Part shown: positions 1 through 9,634 of the stretch, piece after piece | How the letters are laid out: every line of letters starts with the position of its first letter | Numbering within the stretch: position 1 is the stretch's first letter | NCBI GenBank assembly: GCA_013003715.1 | Contig: JABDIN010000043.1 | Span: 1-64,000 of the forward strand | Reading direction: 5' to 3' | DNA from: Desulfobacteraceae bacterium | GTDB taxonomy: Bacteria; Desulfobacterota; Desulfobacteria; Desulfobacterales; Desulfosarcinaceae | DNA length: 64,000 nt | The notes under the pieces: generated by a model | Seen by the model: only the letters and a program-made list of their open reading frames with translations | Database searches by the model: none | What the model was told of the DNA's origin: nothing | Position numbers and translations under genes: made by a program

Positions 1-1
1 C

Positions 2-2419
2 AGTGGTAAAAGAGACTGCCTGTTGATCGCCACCACGGATCAGGCCGAACGTTTCGATCCCACAATTTACAGACGGTTCGTGGAAAAGGGAAAGATCATC
101 AATATTTCCGACTACTGGAAGAATCATAAGAATTTACGCGAGGTGGTGCGGCTCGAACTATTACGGAACGACATTCGGGTGGTGGAAACCCTCAGCAGAT
201 CCCAGGTGGCGGATTCCAGGCATATTTCAGTGGTGGATCTGGATCAGGCGGTTGAAAAAGTATATACCATTTTTGATGAGCGAACCCTTAAGGTCATTCC
301 TTCGTATGTGCGGAAACTCATCCACTCTTTGATCGAGATAAATAACGATTTCCGTGTCGACTATCTCGATGATGCCCTTCTCGTCCGCAAAGCCTTTGAA
401 TTGGTGGCACAGAACTCCTACGGAGATTTGTATAAAAAAGTCGTGGGACGGATGGACCGCAAGGTAAAATGGGAAGAGTATGTGGGAAATGTGAAGGACC
501 TGTTTTCCGAAATGACCAACAATTGCCTGTTCTACCATGTGAGCGAAGAGAAAGGGGTGGTATTGAACGGCCCCCCGGGTAGCGGGAAGACCTTCCTGGT
601 GCGCACCTGGCTCAGTGAAAACAAGGACGTTCACGATATCGCCACCAGTGCCAGTGCACTGCAGGATCCGGTCAATCCCATAGACGGTGCCGTGGACAAT
701 CTGGAAAAAGTCTACGATATCGCCAAAATGATCGCCCCCACCGTGGTGTTTTTCGACGAAGGTGATGCGTTGGCGCCCAGGCGGAGCAACACCGGCGGCT
801 CGCCGTCCGACAAGCTGACTAACAAATTTCTGAACCTTATCGACGGCGAAATTCCACTGCATAAGGTGTTCACTATTCTCACCACAAACCGTATCGATAT
901 ACTCGATCCCGCCTTGATCCGCTCCAAGCGCTTGAAAGTTCTGGAAATTTCCGGGTTATTACGAAAAGAGGATATCCACGATATCATATCGATTTCCCTG
1001 AAGGACGTACCGTTGGCGGAGGGGATGACGGTGGCGAAAATCGTCGAGACCGCGCAATCGCTTTGCAACACCCCGGCGGATTTTGCCGCCTTTGTTGAAA
1101 AAGCCAGATCCTTGCGAAGCACGGAATACGAAGTCCTCCAGCGCATGCGGACATTGGAGCGGGAGCCGGACCAGATAAAAACCAATTTCATCAAATTCAA
1201 CTATAAAACCCTGCTGGGAATTCTTGAAGCCGCCAATGCCCCGCAACACCTCAGAGTGGAGGTCAGGGCCAATCCGGCCAATTTCATGGAGAACTATACC
1301 GAGGTGATCAAGCTTGTGGAATCCATTGCCTCCGAGGCGGAGTATCCATTGATGGCTTCCCACCTGAATTCGGCGCGGTCTGAAATTTCCAGGAGTCCCA
1401 CCAAAAAGGGGAAGGTCCAATTGGATGAGTTCCTTGAGGCGGAACTGAGTCAGGAACCGCAGGTCGGCTTCATCATCGGTGTCGGGGCGAACGATGTTAC
1501 CGGCGTCCTCCTGCCCATCGCCACCAGCCTGATGTATGGGCTCGGTACGGAAAAAGTCCTGGTGACCGGTGCGGTATCCACCACGGCATCCGGTGCCGCG
1601 GAACTGGACATGGCGGTTCAAATGACGCAGCAGTCCGCCCAGGAAGCCCTTACCATGGTGAAAAACTATATTCAGGGGTTGATGCCGAAGGTCAGTTCCG
1701 CCCGGGTACTCGGAGAATTTCTGGAAAAATACACCCTTCACCACCAGTTATTGTCGGCATCCTATAATGTGGGGGGACCGTCGGCCGGATACGCGCTGGC
1801 GCTCAATACGCTGTCCGCCTTGCTGCATATCCCCGTTTACAATGATTTCGGCATCACCGGGGCTCCCTGGACAAAAGGCGTCAAAAAAGGAGAAGTGGGC
1901 GGGTCCGTCATTATCGGCGGTCATAAGAAAAAAACGGAAAAGGTGCTCATGTATCTCCGGCGGATGTACATGCCCCTGAAAAACTACATGGATCTGGAAC
2001 AGGAATTCCTCGAAACCTATTGGTTGCAGGGCAAAGATATCCTTGGTGTGACCCATTTCGGTGATCTTGTACCGGAAGTCGTCTGTCTGGACGATGTCTA
2101 CGAGCACAAGCTGCTGAGTCTCATCGGCATGAGAATTCAATACAAGTTATCGAAATATCGCGGTGAAACACCCTCGGACAGTTTGAAGGATGATATCCTC
2201 AAGAACAAGGAGCAGTTGAAAATTCTCCTGGAGAAAGAGATAAAAGCCCGGCTGGGTGCACTGCGCCGATACCTGATCAATCCATCACGGGATCCGCATT
2301 TGTCCCTGGAAGAGATATTCAAACATAAGCCTCCCCGTATGATGGAGGCCGTTATGCCTGTTTTCCATTTCATGAGAAATTTCAAGGAAAAAAGTATCCG
2401 CATCCGGAAAGAGGATTAG
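2..2419 (+). CDS. Tandem AAA+ ATPase with C-terminal Lon-type (S16) protease domain, 5' partial
   Basis: Probable ATP-dependent protease. The frame is open to the left edge, and the first visible residues (LIATTDQAERFDPTIYRRF) resemble the sensor-1 region of a first AAA+ domain, so the true start lies outside. Numbering from the TTG at 23, a second AAA+ module has Walker A GPPGSGKT near residue 183, Walker B VVFFDEGD near 243 and sensor-1 LTTNRID near 287. Residues from about 485 to 700 match the Lon proteolytic domain: GGPSAGYA carries the likely nucleophile Ser587, and GGHKKK the likely partner Lys635. The ATPase modules look like the classic CDC48/FtsH type rather than the Lon AAA module, so this is not housekeeping Lon. 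No membrane segment is visible. It converges on the transporter gene 23 bases downstream. Substrates are unknown; the family call is firm. Confidence 0.85.
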   Translation, partial: SGKRDCLLIATTDQAERFDPTIYRRFVEKGKIINISDYWKNHKNLREVVRLELLRNDIRVVETLSRSQVADSRHISVVDLDQAVEKVYTIFDERTLKVIPSYVRKLIHSLIEINNDFRVDYLDDALLVRKAFELVAQNSYGDLYKKVVGRMDRKVKWEEYVGNVKDLFSEMTNNCLFYHVSEEKGVVLNGPPGSGKTFLVRTWLSENKDVHDIATSASALQDPVNPIDGAVDNLEKVYDIAKMIAPTVVFFDEGDALAPRRSNTGGSPSDKLTNKFLNLIDGEIPLHKVFTILTTNRIDILDPALIRSKRLKVLEISGLLRKEDIHDIISISLKDVPLAEGMTVAKIVETAQSLCNTPADFAAFVEKARSLRSTEYEVLQRMRTLEREPDQIKTNFIKFNYKTLLGILEAANAPQHLRVEVRANPANFMENYTEVIKLVESIASEAEYPLMASHLNSARSEISRSPTKKGKVQLDEFLEAELSQEPQVGFIIGVGANDVTGVLLPIATSLMYGLGTEKVLVTGAVSTTASGAAELDMAVQMTQQSAQEALTMVKNYIQGLMPKVSSARVLGEFLEKYTLHHQLLSASYNVGGPSAGYALALNTLSALLHIPVYNDFGITGAPWTKGVKKGEVGGSVIIGGHKKKTEKVLMYLRRMYMPLKNYMDLEQEFLETYWLQGKDILGVTHFGDLVPEVVCLDDVYEHKLLSLIGMRIQYKLSKYRGETPSDSLKDDILKNKEQLKILLEKEIKARLGALRRYLINPSRDPHLSLEEIFKHKPPRMMEAVMPVFHFMRNFKEKSIRIRKED

Positions 2420-2442
2420 AAGGGGATAAAAAATTTGTTTTC

Positions 2443-4812
2443 TCATGGCGTCAGCGGCCAGAAAATCGGCATGGCCAGCATGAGCACCAGCAATATCACC
2501 AGGGTGAGCAAACCGCCGACCTTCAGATAATCGCTGAAACGGTAACCGCCCGGTCCCATAACCAGGATATTGGCCGGATGGGAAATGGGGGTCGTAAAAC
2601 TGGCGGACGCGGCCATGGCAACGCCCATAATCAAGCCATGGGGCGAAAGCCCCATGTTGGCGGAGGTATTAAGCACAATGGGCGCCATCAATACTACCAG
2701 GGCGGCCGTCGGCACAAAGCAGGTGGACAGAAAAGTCAGGGCCACCATTGCGAACATGATCGCATGGGGTCCGTACGGTCCGGCAATGGAAACCACTCCT
2801 TCGGCAATCAGCCTGGCAGCCCCGGTCCGGTCTAGAGCAATCCCCAGCGGCAACATACCGGCAATCAGGAAAACCGCTTTCCACTCAATCTGCCGGTAGG
2901 CCTCTTCCATGGTCAGACAACCCGTCAACACCATCAACGCAGCCCCCATGACTGCGGCGATATATATGGGCACCCAACCCATGATCACCGGTGCCAGCAC
3001 AAGCACCATGAGCGCGATGGCAAGTGTCATCTTATCCCGGCGCACCTTCTCCTGTGCGGTCTCCGTCAACACGATAAAGTCGGGTTCCCGCCCCAACAAC
3101 TGCAATTTATCCCTGTGGCCCAGCAACAGCAGCGCGTCGCCGAACCGCAGGTCCATGTCCCGCAGATTGGTTTGATGCGCATGTCCCTTGCGCCACAACG
3201 CCAGTACGTTCAACCCGTATTTTTCCCTGAAATTAAGCTGACGCAGTGTCCGCCCCTCCAGAGTGGCTTGCGGAGAAAGAATGACCTCAACCAGACCGAC
3301 ATCACCGGAAACCAGTTTACGGACATCCGGCACCGAACGGTGCTCAATCTCCAATTCATGCAATCCGCTCAACACATCCAGGTTACGTTCATCTCCTTCC
3401 AGCAGCAGTCGATCCCCGGATTGGAGAAGCTCATCGGGTTCAGGTAAAATTATGGGGCGGCCGCCCCGCAAAATACCCAGAACCCTGCTACCCAGTACGT
3501 CCGCCAGCCTGCTGTCCTTCAATGTCTGGTTTGCCAGAGTCGATTCGGCCGGAACCCGTAGGACCATCAGGTATTCCTGTAGCCGGTAGACATCCGTAAG
3601 TTCCGTTGGTTCAACGTATCGAAACCCATCGAAACCGGCTGTTTCTTTCAATGCTTCCAGAGGTTCAACCGCGCCCGCAACCAGAAGCCGGTCACCACGC
3701 TGCAAAAGCATATCCTGCAGACTGGTGCGATGGATGTGGTTGTTTCTTCGGACGGCCAGCACATTAAGTCCGAAGCGGCCTCGAAAACCGAGTGTATTCA
3801 AGGTATTGCCCACAAATCTGGAATTCATGGGTAGCTCGACTTCACCGAATTTATCGTTATCCGAAAAGGATGTCCATAGATCAATGCCGCCCTCCTCGAG
3901 CACCAACCGGCGAAAACGTTGCAGTTCCTCGATGGCCTCAATCCCGCCCTCGACGGTTAAAAGATCATCCGCATGCAATGTGGCCGCCGGCCCCGGCGCC
4001 AGCATGGTCTGTTCTCCACGGGTAATGCCGATAACATTCCATCCCAGGATCGGCCCCATCCGGATTTGCGCCAGGGTTTTGTTGAGGAGGATCGAACGTC
4101 GGGGAATCCGTACCTGAATTAACCGCTCCGTCAGGTCATACCGGGCCTGCCAATCGGTTTTTCCGTCGGCAGCAGTTTCCCGGGCAGCATCCCCCCGGGG
4201 CAGCAGATGCCGGCCGACAAATGCCATGTAGACAATACCGGTAATCATTACGATAATGCCCACCGGTGTAAAATCAAAAAAGGTAAAAGATATAAGCCCC
4301 GCATCCCGCAAGGCATCGCTCACGAGAATATTCGGAGGGGTGCCGATCTGAGTGGTCAATCCGCCCAACAGGGAACCATAGGCCAACGGCATCAACAACC
4401 TGGAAGGTGACCGTCCGGTATGCCGGGCAATATCCATTACCACCGGCAGCATCAGTGCGGCCACAGCCACATTGTTCATGATGGCAGACATCACGCCTGC
4501 CGTGGCCATGATCACCACAATCATAGTGGTCTCCCGGGTGCCGGCCAGCCGCAACACGAAATTGCCGATGACATTGGCAACCCCGGTGCGTGTCAGACCG
4601 CCGCTCAGGATAAATACGGCCCAGACAGTTACCACCGCAGGGTTACTGAAACCGGACAGTGCTTCCACAGGCGTAACCAGGCCGGTCAATGCCACCGCCG
4701 ACAGCGCCAACAGGGCTGTAACCTCCATGGGAATCCACTCCATGATCAGCAGCAGGACAGAAGCCCCCAAAATGGTGAATACCAATACAATATCCGGTGT
4801 CATATTTATCAT
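2443..4812 (-). CDS. SLC13/DASS-family anion transporter with four RCK_C-like domains
   Basis: Inner-membrane sodium/anion (dicarboxylate or sulfate-type) symporter family. The N-terminal half has a hydrophobic bundle with MNNVAVAALMLPVV and QIGTPPNILVSDA, typical SLC13 substrate and sodium-site signatures. A soluble insert from about residue 215 to 575 contains four TrkA-C/RCK_C-like repeats, each ending in a 'GD.LLL.G' strand. The second membrane half follows, with FVPTAALVVLMAPI and a TTPISHPANILVMGPGGY signature. At 789 residues it has an unusually large regulatory insert; a related transporter at 54900-56759 has two such domains. It lies 44 bases downstream of an amidohydrolase on the same strand, so both are probably cotranscribed. 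The transported anion cannot be read from sequence. Confidence 0.88.
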   Translation of the reverse strand: MINMTPDIVLVFTILGASVLLLIMEWIPMEVTALLALSAVALTGLVTPVEALSGFSNPAVVTVWAVFILSGGLTRTGVANVIGNFVLRLAGTRETTMIVVIMATAGVMSAIMNNVAVAALMLPVVMDIARHTGRSPSRLLMPLAYGSLLGGLTTQIGTPPNILVSDALRDAGLISFTFFDFTPVGIIVMITGIVYMAFVGRHLLPRGDAARETAADGKTDWQARYDLTERLIQVRIPRRSILLNKTLAQIRMGPILGWNVIGITRGEQTMLAPGPAATLHADDLLTVEGGIEAIEELQRFRRLVLEEGGIDLWTSFSDNDKFGEVELPMNSRFVGNTLNTLGFRGRFGLNVLAVRRNNHIHRTSLQDMLLQRGDRLLVAGAVEPLEALKETAGFDGFRYVEPTELTDVYRLQEYLMVLRVPAESTLANQTLKDSRLADVLGSRVLGILRGGRPIILPEPDELLQSGDRLLLEGDERNLDVLSGLHELEIEHRSVPDVRKLVSGDVGLVEVILSPQATLEGRTLRQLNFREKYGLNVLALWRKGHAHQTNLRDMDLRFGDALLLLGHRDKLQLLGREPDFIVLTETAQEKVRRDKMTLAIALMVLVLAPVIMGWVPIYIAAVMGAALMVLTGCLTMEEAYRQIEWKAVFLIAGMLPLGIALDRTGAARLIAEGVVSIAGPYGPHAIMFAMVALTFLSTCFVPTAALVVLMAPIVLNTSANMGLSPHGLIMGVAMAASASFTTPISHPANILVMGPGGYRFSDYLKVGGLLTLVILLVLMLAMPIFWPLTP

Positions 4813-4856
4813 CCTTCGAATTCAGTGGAACCTTATATTACCTGAATTTTGCACAA

Positions 4857-6038
4857 TCACGCGCTTCGCCTCTCCTGTCCGCCAATGAACACACGGATGC
4901 CGGATGCAGCGGACACCAGCAATCGGGACGGCTCGCCCCGGACAGCGATAAAATCGGCATCTTTCCCCTGAGCGATGGTCCCGAGACGGTCCAATCCCAT
5001 TAGAACGGATGGTATCCGGGCAGCGGATCTAACCGCTTGTTCAATGGACAATCCCCCTTCCACAAGCAGGGCCATCTCCTGCAAGACCGACCGGCCGTGG
5101 GGGATGCCCCGGGTGCCGGCATCCGTACCCACTGCCATACGAACACCAGCGGAGTTGGCAAATTGAATCTGTTCGAGCTGATGGTCCAGGTTCCGGGTGG
5201 CGGTCTGCGATTCGATGCTGCCAGACGGAAAGCCGTCCGCGTAGGCTTTCATGGTTACCGCAGTGGGCACCCATACCGTGGCATTATCCGCCATACGGCT
5301 CAGATTGTCTTTTCCCATGAAAAAACCATGTTCAATGGAATTGCAGCCCGCCTCGATGGCTATCCGGATTGGCATTTCACCGTTGGCATGGACCATGGTG
5401 GGAAGATTCCGGGCTGAGGCAGCCGTGACCGCCTGTTGCAATTCTTCTGATGTAAATTGGGCGGGTGTCTGCCGCCCAAACCGCTTCATGCTGTTGAGAC
5501 CGGACTGAACCAGTTTCACCTGATCGATATCACCGGCGGCTTCGATTTTTTCCGCCAATTCATGGTGGTCTTGAACGGGTGCGCCGATGATACGCCCGTA
5601 TCTGCCGGATTTATACCAGGCGGTTCCTGCACAGCGAATGCAGATACCTGCCTCGTCTTTCCTGAGGGAATGCCGTTTATACTGCAAAGTGTGTCCCGGT
5701 TGATCCCCGGCGTCTCTTACCGCCACCACACCGGAAGCCAGATGGCGTACCAGGTTTGAACGGATGGTTTCCCGGGCATGAACGGCGTCACCGGCAATCT
5801 GCCGTTGGCGGATTTGCGGATCACCGCTGTGAGACCATGCGAGATGGACATGACTGTCCATCAAGCAAGGGATGACGGTATACCCGGACAAATCCAGAAC
5901 GGCGTCTCCCCGAGTAATCCCTGTAAAAGGAACGACAGAGTCGACGGTATGACCGTTCACTCGTATCAGCATGCGCCGTTGAGCCGGATTCCCGGTACCA
6001 TCCATCAACCAGCCGGCGTGGATATCGTGTGTCTTCAT
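4857..6038 (-). CDS. Amidohydrolase family protein (imidazolonepropionase-like)
   Basis: Metal-dependent hydrolase of the amidohydrolase superfamily, 393 residues. Visible ligands of the TIM-barrel active site are His63 and His65 (SHVHL), a probable carboxylated Lys in VKLVQSG near residue 173, histidines in MVHANG and NSIEHGF, and the terminal Asp in GTDAG. The ends form the small beta-sandwich usual in the imidazolonepropionase/prolidase-like subgroup, including the GKDADF strand near the C terminus. The start is supported by a GGAAG sequence about six bases upstream of ATG. There is no signal peptide, so it is cytoplasmic. It sits between cinA and the SLC13 transporter on the same strand, which suggests hydrolysis of an imported compound. 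Substrate unknown: this subgroup acts on cyclic amides and dipeptides. Confidence 0.82.
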   Translation of the reverse strand: MKTHDIHAGWLMDGTGNPAQRRMLIRVNGHTVDSVVPFTGITRGDAVLDLSGYTVIPCLMDSHVHLAWSHSGDPQIRQRQIAGDAVHARETIRSNLVRHLASGVVAVRDAGDQPGHTLQYKRHSLRKDEAGICIRCAGTAWYKSGRYGRIIGAPVQDHHELAEKIEAAGDIDQVKLVQSGLNSMKRFGRQTPAQFTSEELQQAVTAASARNLPTMVHANGEMPIRIAIEAGCNSIEHGFFMGKDNLSRMADNATVWVPTAVTMKAYADGFPSGSIESQTATRNLDHQLEQIQFANSAGVRMAVGTDAGTRGIPHGRSVLQEMALLVEGGLSIEQAVRSAARIPSVLMGLDRLGTIAQGKDADFIAVRGEPSRLLVSAASGIRVFIGGQERRSA

Positions 6039-6140
6039 ATCTTCTTCCGGGGAACAATAGTTCGAAGGATGCGATCCCGCTCAAGGTTCTGTTCTACCGA
6101 CTCCACCGGACCTTCAGTTGATTGCGGTCCCCTATTCCGT

Positions 6141-7397
6141 TCACGCGCCCCCTATTCCCAGTAATTCCCGCCGGAGCATTTCCAGGGCAGTCATGGCGAA
6201 GCGCTGTTTATTCATTAATCGTTGACCGTATTGAAAGGTAAATCGCTTGCCTCTGGTGAATGCCGGTGCCGCCAATCCCACACACAAGGTACCCACGGGC
6301 TTTTCATCCGTTCCACCACCCGGTCCGGCGATGCCGCTGGTGGCAAGTCCGTATTTGGCGCCCACCACCCGTCTTGCTCCCTCTGCCATCTCTCGGACGG
6401 TGTTTTCATGAACAGCTCCGTATTGGGTGATGGTTTCCGGGGTTACACCGAAGATATTGCATTTTGCCGCATTCGAGTAAGTAACGCCGGAAAACAGGAA
6501 GTAGTCCGAACTTCCGGCAACGTTGGTCAACCAGTTGGCGATCAGCCCACCGGTACAGCTCTCGGCAAGGGCGATGGTGGCGTTTTCTTTCAAAAGCAGA
6601 TCACCCACCACCTTCTGCATGGCGTCACCGGTCGTGGAGAACACATGTTTACCGAACGTCTCCGAAACCCACCCGGCGGCGGATTCAAGAAGGGTTTCGA
6701 GTTCTTGGGGATCGGCTCCCTGAGCATACAGTTTGACTTGGATTTCCGGAAATTTGGCCCGCAGCCCCAGTTCAATGCCGGGGAATAATTCTGAAACCCC
6801 GGCCATTTCTTCACCCACCGTGGATTCCGGCAATCCGAAGGTTGAAATGGTTTTCACCCGGAAATGTTTTCGCCCGTCTCCCATGCGCTCACTGATGTCC
6901 GGTAGAACCTGATCCGACAGCATTCGCTTCATTTCATACGGAACACCGGGAACAAAGTAAAAACGGCATTTGTTGATCATCATGGAAAAACCCGGTGCCG
7001 TCCCCACCGGATTTCGAAAACACTGTGCACCGGCAGGCAGGTATGCCTGTTTGTTATTGGATTCCCCCATGGTACGGCCAATTTTATCGAACAAGGCCCG
7101 GATATCGGACAAGGCCCCCTCATCTAACACCAAGCCCACTCGGGCGGCCCGGGCGGCGGCCTCGGCGGTGATATCATCCGTTGTCGGGCCCAATCCGCCG
7201 GTGACGACGGCCAGTTCCGAGCGTTCGCTGATCTCCAGCAACACCCGCTCAATGGTCGCCGGATGGTCGCCGACACAGTGATGGCGGTGAACCTCGACAC
7301 CGATTTCCCCGAGTTTCTCGCTGATATATGAAGAATTGCTGTCCACAAGGGCGCCGGTTCTGATCTCATCTCCAGTTGCCAATATTTCCGCTCTCAT
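6141..7397 (-). CDS. cinA: CinA-family nicotinamide-nucleotide amidohydrolase
   Basis: Two-domain CinA, 418 residues with the start chosen here. The N-terminal part is the MocF/MoaB-like domain (EILATGDEIRTG at the start, then VVTGGLGPTTDD), known in the family to act on ADP-ribose-type nucleotides. The C-terminal part is the PncC amidohydrolase, which deamidates nicotinamide mononucleotide; AESCTGGLIAN carries its likely catalytic serine, followed by SGIAGPGGGTDEKPVG. The ATG at 7397 has a GGAAG Shine-Dalgarno sequence five to six bases upstream; in-frame codons further up lack one. It is the first gene of the minus-strand cinA-amidohydrolase-transporter group and is divergent from the sigma factor gene at 7698. 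Confidence 0.93.
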   Translation of the reverse strand: MRAEILATGDEIRTGALVDSNSSYISEKLGEIGVEVHRHHCVGDHPATIERVLLEISERSELAVVTGGLGPTTDDITAEAAARAARVGLVLDEGALSDIRALFDKIGRTMGESNNKQAYLPAGAQCFRNPVGTAPGFSMMINKCRFYFVPGVPYEMKRMLSDQVLPDISERMGDGRKHFRVKTISTFGLPESTVGEEMAGVSELFPGIELGLRAKFPEIQVKLYAQGADPQELETLLESAAGWVSETFGKHVFSTTGDAMQKVVGDLLLKENATIALAESCTGGLIANWLTNVAGSSDYFLFSGVTYSNAAKCNIFGVTPETITQYGAVHENTVREMAEGARRVVGAKYGLATSGIAGPGGGTDEKPVGTLCVGLAAPAFTRGKRFTFQYGQRLMNKQRFAMTALEMLRRELLGIGGA

Positions 7398-7697
7398 CGT
7401 CACTTCCTTTTTATCTACTACCTTTTTATCCAATGATAAGGCCCTTGTGCTATGAAATGATAAATGCTTTGGGTCGTCCGCACCGTAAACGAGATATAAG
7501 GTTTATGCGCTTCTCTGTAAAGCCCCGATTGTTTTTTCCAAAACCCAGTCCCTTTAGGTTATAACAACTCTGACAATCACCGGTATGGAATTACAGGCAT
7601 ACCAATTAAGGCGATATTACATTTTTTACCTGTTGATTTTTCTGAGTATCTGGTGTTTTTATATATGACATTATAACAACTCCGAAAATTATTTGGA
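7398..7697. promoter_or_regulatory. Divergent promoter region between cinA and the FecI-type sigma gene, with direct and inverted repeats
   Basis: Non-coding, AT-rich. Two copies of a 19-base motif, TTATAACAACTCTGACAAT at 7559-7577 and TTATAACAACTCCGAAAAT at 7671-7689, match at 17 positions in the same orientation, 112 bases apart. Between them is an inverted repeat, GGTATG (7582-7587) and CATACC (7598-7603). The second direct repeat ends eight bases before the putative sigma start, so it may be part of a promoter or operator. No convincing sigma-70 hexamer pair was identified. Confidence 0.45.
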
Positions 7698-8417
7698 ATG
7701 CAGGGTACCCGAATTTCGATTGATTACGTTACACAATCAGGGATACCTATTCTTTATGAAACTGCACTCTCCGCCGAGACCAGCAATTCATGCGGAATAC
7801 AGTGGCATTGCTCGCAATGGATGGAAGAGCGTTACACAGAGGTAAACGGATTGAGACCAGCCGGCAGTGAAGTGGATTCATACAATTGTGATTCAACCAC
7901 CATACCTGAAGCGGATGTTGAAGCGATTGTTGGTGCTGTCTATACCAAATACCACTTATGGCTGCACAGTTTTCTGGTAAACCGGCTTGGATCGCGGCAG
8001 GATGCGGATGACATCGCCCAGGAAGTATATGTACGCCTGATTCGACATCGTCGCATCGAGACCCTGAATCCCTCATTTTCGCTGTTGCGCACCATTGCAT
8101 CGAACCTGCTGAAAGACAGGTTCAGAAGCCAGCAGGCACGCTCTGCCAATGCCCACATTCCCTTTGATGACGCCAACCTGAGGGCACAGGACGCGTCACC
8201 GGAAGAGATCTTGACATCAAAAGAAGGCGTGGAAATGCTGACCGGGGTATTTGAGTCACTCAACAAAAACTGCCAGCGGGCATTTGTGTTTCACCGTTTC
8301 AAGGGGTTGACCTACGAGCAGATTGCAACGGAAATGAATATATCCCGGGATATGGTCAAGAAGCACATTTCACATGCGTTGAAGCAATTTCGTAAAAAAA
8401 TCGGAGCATTACTATGA
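7698..8417 (+). CDS. ECF RNA polymerase sigma factor, FecI type
   Basis: Extracytoplasmic-function sigma factor expected to direct RNA polymerase to uptake genes. Sigma region 2 covers about residues 80-150, with DADDIAQEVYVRLIRH for core and -10 contacts. Region 4 lies near 195-236, with FKGLTYEQIATEMNISRDMVKKHISHAL as its helix-turn-helix. The first 40 or so residues are not sigma-like, and an internal ATG at 7821 would give a more typical length; neither start has a strong ribosome binding site, so the start is uncertain. It overlaps the FecR gene by four bases (ATGA), which points to translational coupling. The partner receptor is probably the STN-bearing TonB-dependent receptor at 15673-18324, some 7 kb away on the opposite strand. 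Confidence 0.9.
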   Translation: MQGTRISIDYVTQSGIPILYETALSAETSNSCGIQWHCSQWMEERYTEVNGLRPAGSEVDSYNCDSTTIPEADVEAIVGAVYTKYHLWLHSFLVNRLGSRQDADDIAQEVYVRLIRHRRIETLNPSFSLLRTIASNLLKDRFRSQQARSANAHIPFDDANLRAQDASPEEILTSKEGVEMLTGVFESLNKNCQRAFVFHRFKGLTYEQIATEMNISRDMVKKHISHALKQFRKKIGALL

Positions 8418-9592
8418 AGAAAAAGCATGACACCGGTGAAGTGACCGGCGAATCGCCTGCCGCGGCCAAAGCCCGCCAGTGGGTCATGCGTACCCGGTGC
8501 GGTTCCACACCCCCGGAAGCGGAAGCGGAATTGGATGATTGGCTTCGGGCAGACCCAGATCATAAACAGGAATTCGACTTGATGTCGGCGATTTGGGAAC
8601 ACACGGATGTGCTCAAGGATCATCCGATGGTTCTGAAAACACTGAATCACCGTACCGGCGGCGCAATGGCATGGCTCCAAAATTTTCTCGCAGGGTTTCA
8701 ATCCCTTCGACCAGTGGCGACGGCTGCGGCGGTTCTGCTGGCGGTTGCATGCATCTGGCTCGTTCAGTCCCTGATGACCGCGCACCAGACCTTTCAGACC
8801 GCCACCGGAGAGCAAACCATCGTACACCTTAAAGATGGCTCGAAGGTCGCCCTTGACTCGGAAACAGTGATCACGGCGAAAATCACACGATCCAAACGAC
8901 AAATCGAGTTAAAGATCGGACGTGCCATCTTTTCCGTCGCTCACGACAGAAAGAGGCCTTTTGTCGTCACGGCCGGCCATGTATCGGTCCGGGCATTGGG
9001 TACCGAGTTCAAAGTCAGCAAGAAACACGCGGATAGGATATCGGTCGCGGTGTTGAGCGGCAGTGTGCAGATCAACCGGACACCATATTATGCTGCCGTC
9101 AACAATGTTGAAACCATGATCAGGGTGGAAACCCATTCACGACAGCAACAGCAGATCAGCTCGGCAGAGATGAACCCGGCGCACGCTGAAAAAATAATTG
9201 CGTCGCAACCGAAGCCGGCCGCACGCCCGACTGTCCAGGCACAGGCCGTGCTCGATGCGGGTCAGGAGATCACGGTTTACGCCAAAGAGGCCGATTACCA
9301 TGTGACATCCGTTGATATCGAATACATGGACACCTGGAGAAGGGGACGGCTCTATTTCCGGAATGCGGCATTGGAAGATGTGGTCGATGAAATCAACCGC
9401 TATCTGGATAGAAAACTGGTTCTGGGGGATGAATTGCTCAGGGATTTACGCATCAGCATCATTTTCAATATCAAAGATCGGAACCATTTTGTCACCACCC
9501 TGGAAAAAACCATCCCGATCATCGCACAATACACGTCGAACAATAAAATAACGCTGGTGAGTTCCACCACACCCCAATGTTGCGTGAATTAG
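8414..9592 (+). CDS. FecR-family anti-sigma/transmembrane signal transducer
   Basis: Inner-membrane regulator of the adjacent sigma factor. Residues 15-75 form the cytoplasmic anti-sigma region (DUF4880-like, with ELDDWLRADPDHKQEFD). One transmembrane helix spans about 100-120. The periplasmic FecR domain follows (about 125-220: GEQTIVHLKDGSKVALDS, then VRALGTEFKV), and the C-terminal 90 residues are the STN-like receptor-contact domain, with WRRGRLYFRNAALEDVVDEI. In known FecIRA systems this part touches the N-terminal domain of the outer-membrane receptor. At 392 residues it is longer than a typical FecR (about 320) because of a low-complexity Gln/Ala/Pro linker around 245-290. Confidence 0.9.
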   Translation: MKKKHDTGEVTGESPAAAKARQWVMRTRCGSTPPEAEAELDDWLRADPDHKQEFDLMSAIWEHTDVLKDHPMVLKTLNHRTGGAMAWLQNFLAGFQSLRPVATAAAVLLAVACIWLVQSLMTAHQTFQTATGEQTIVHLKDGSKVALDSETVITAKITRSKRQIELKIGRAIFSVAHDRKRPFVVTAGHVSVRALGTEFKVSKKHADRISVAVLSGSVQINRTPYYAAVNNVETMIRVETHSRQQQQISSAEMNPAHAEKIIASQPKPAARPTVQAQAVLDAGQEITVYAKEADYHVTSVDIEYMDTWRRGRLYFRNAALEDVVDEINRYLDRKLVLGDELLRDLRISIIFNIKDRNHFVTTLEKTIPIIAQYTSNNKITLVSSTTPQCCVN

Positions 9593-9634
9593 TTCACGTT
9601 ATAATGAGTGATGCCTCCCGTGCTCACCTATGCA

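Noticed and set aside
7501-7697. Classical Fur box upstream of the FecI-type sigma gene
   Set aside because: The AT-rich inverted and direct repeats do not match the 19-base Fur consensus well enough.
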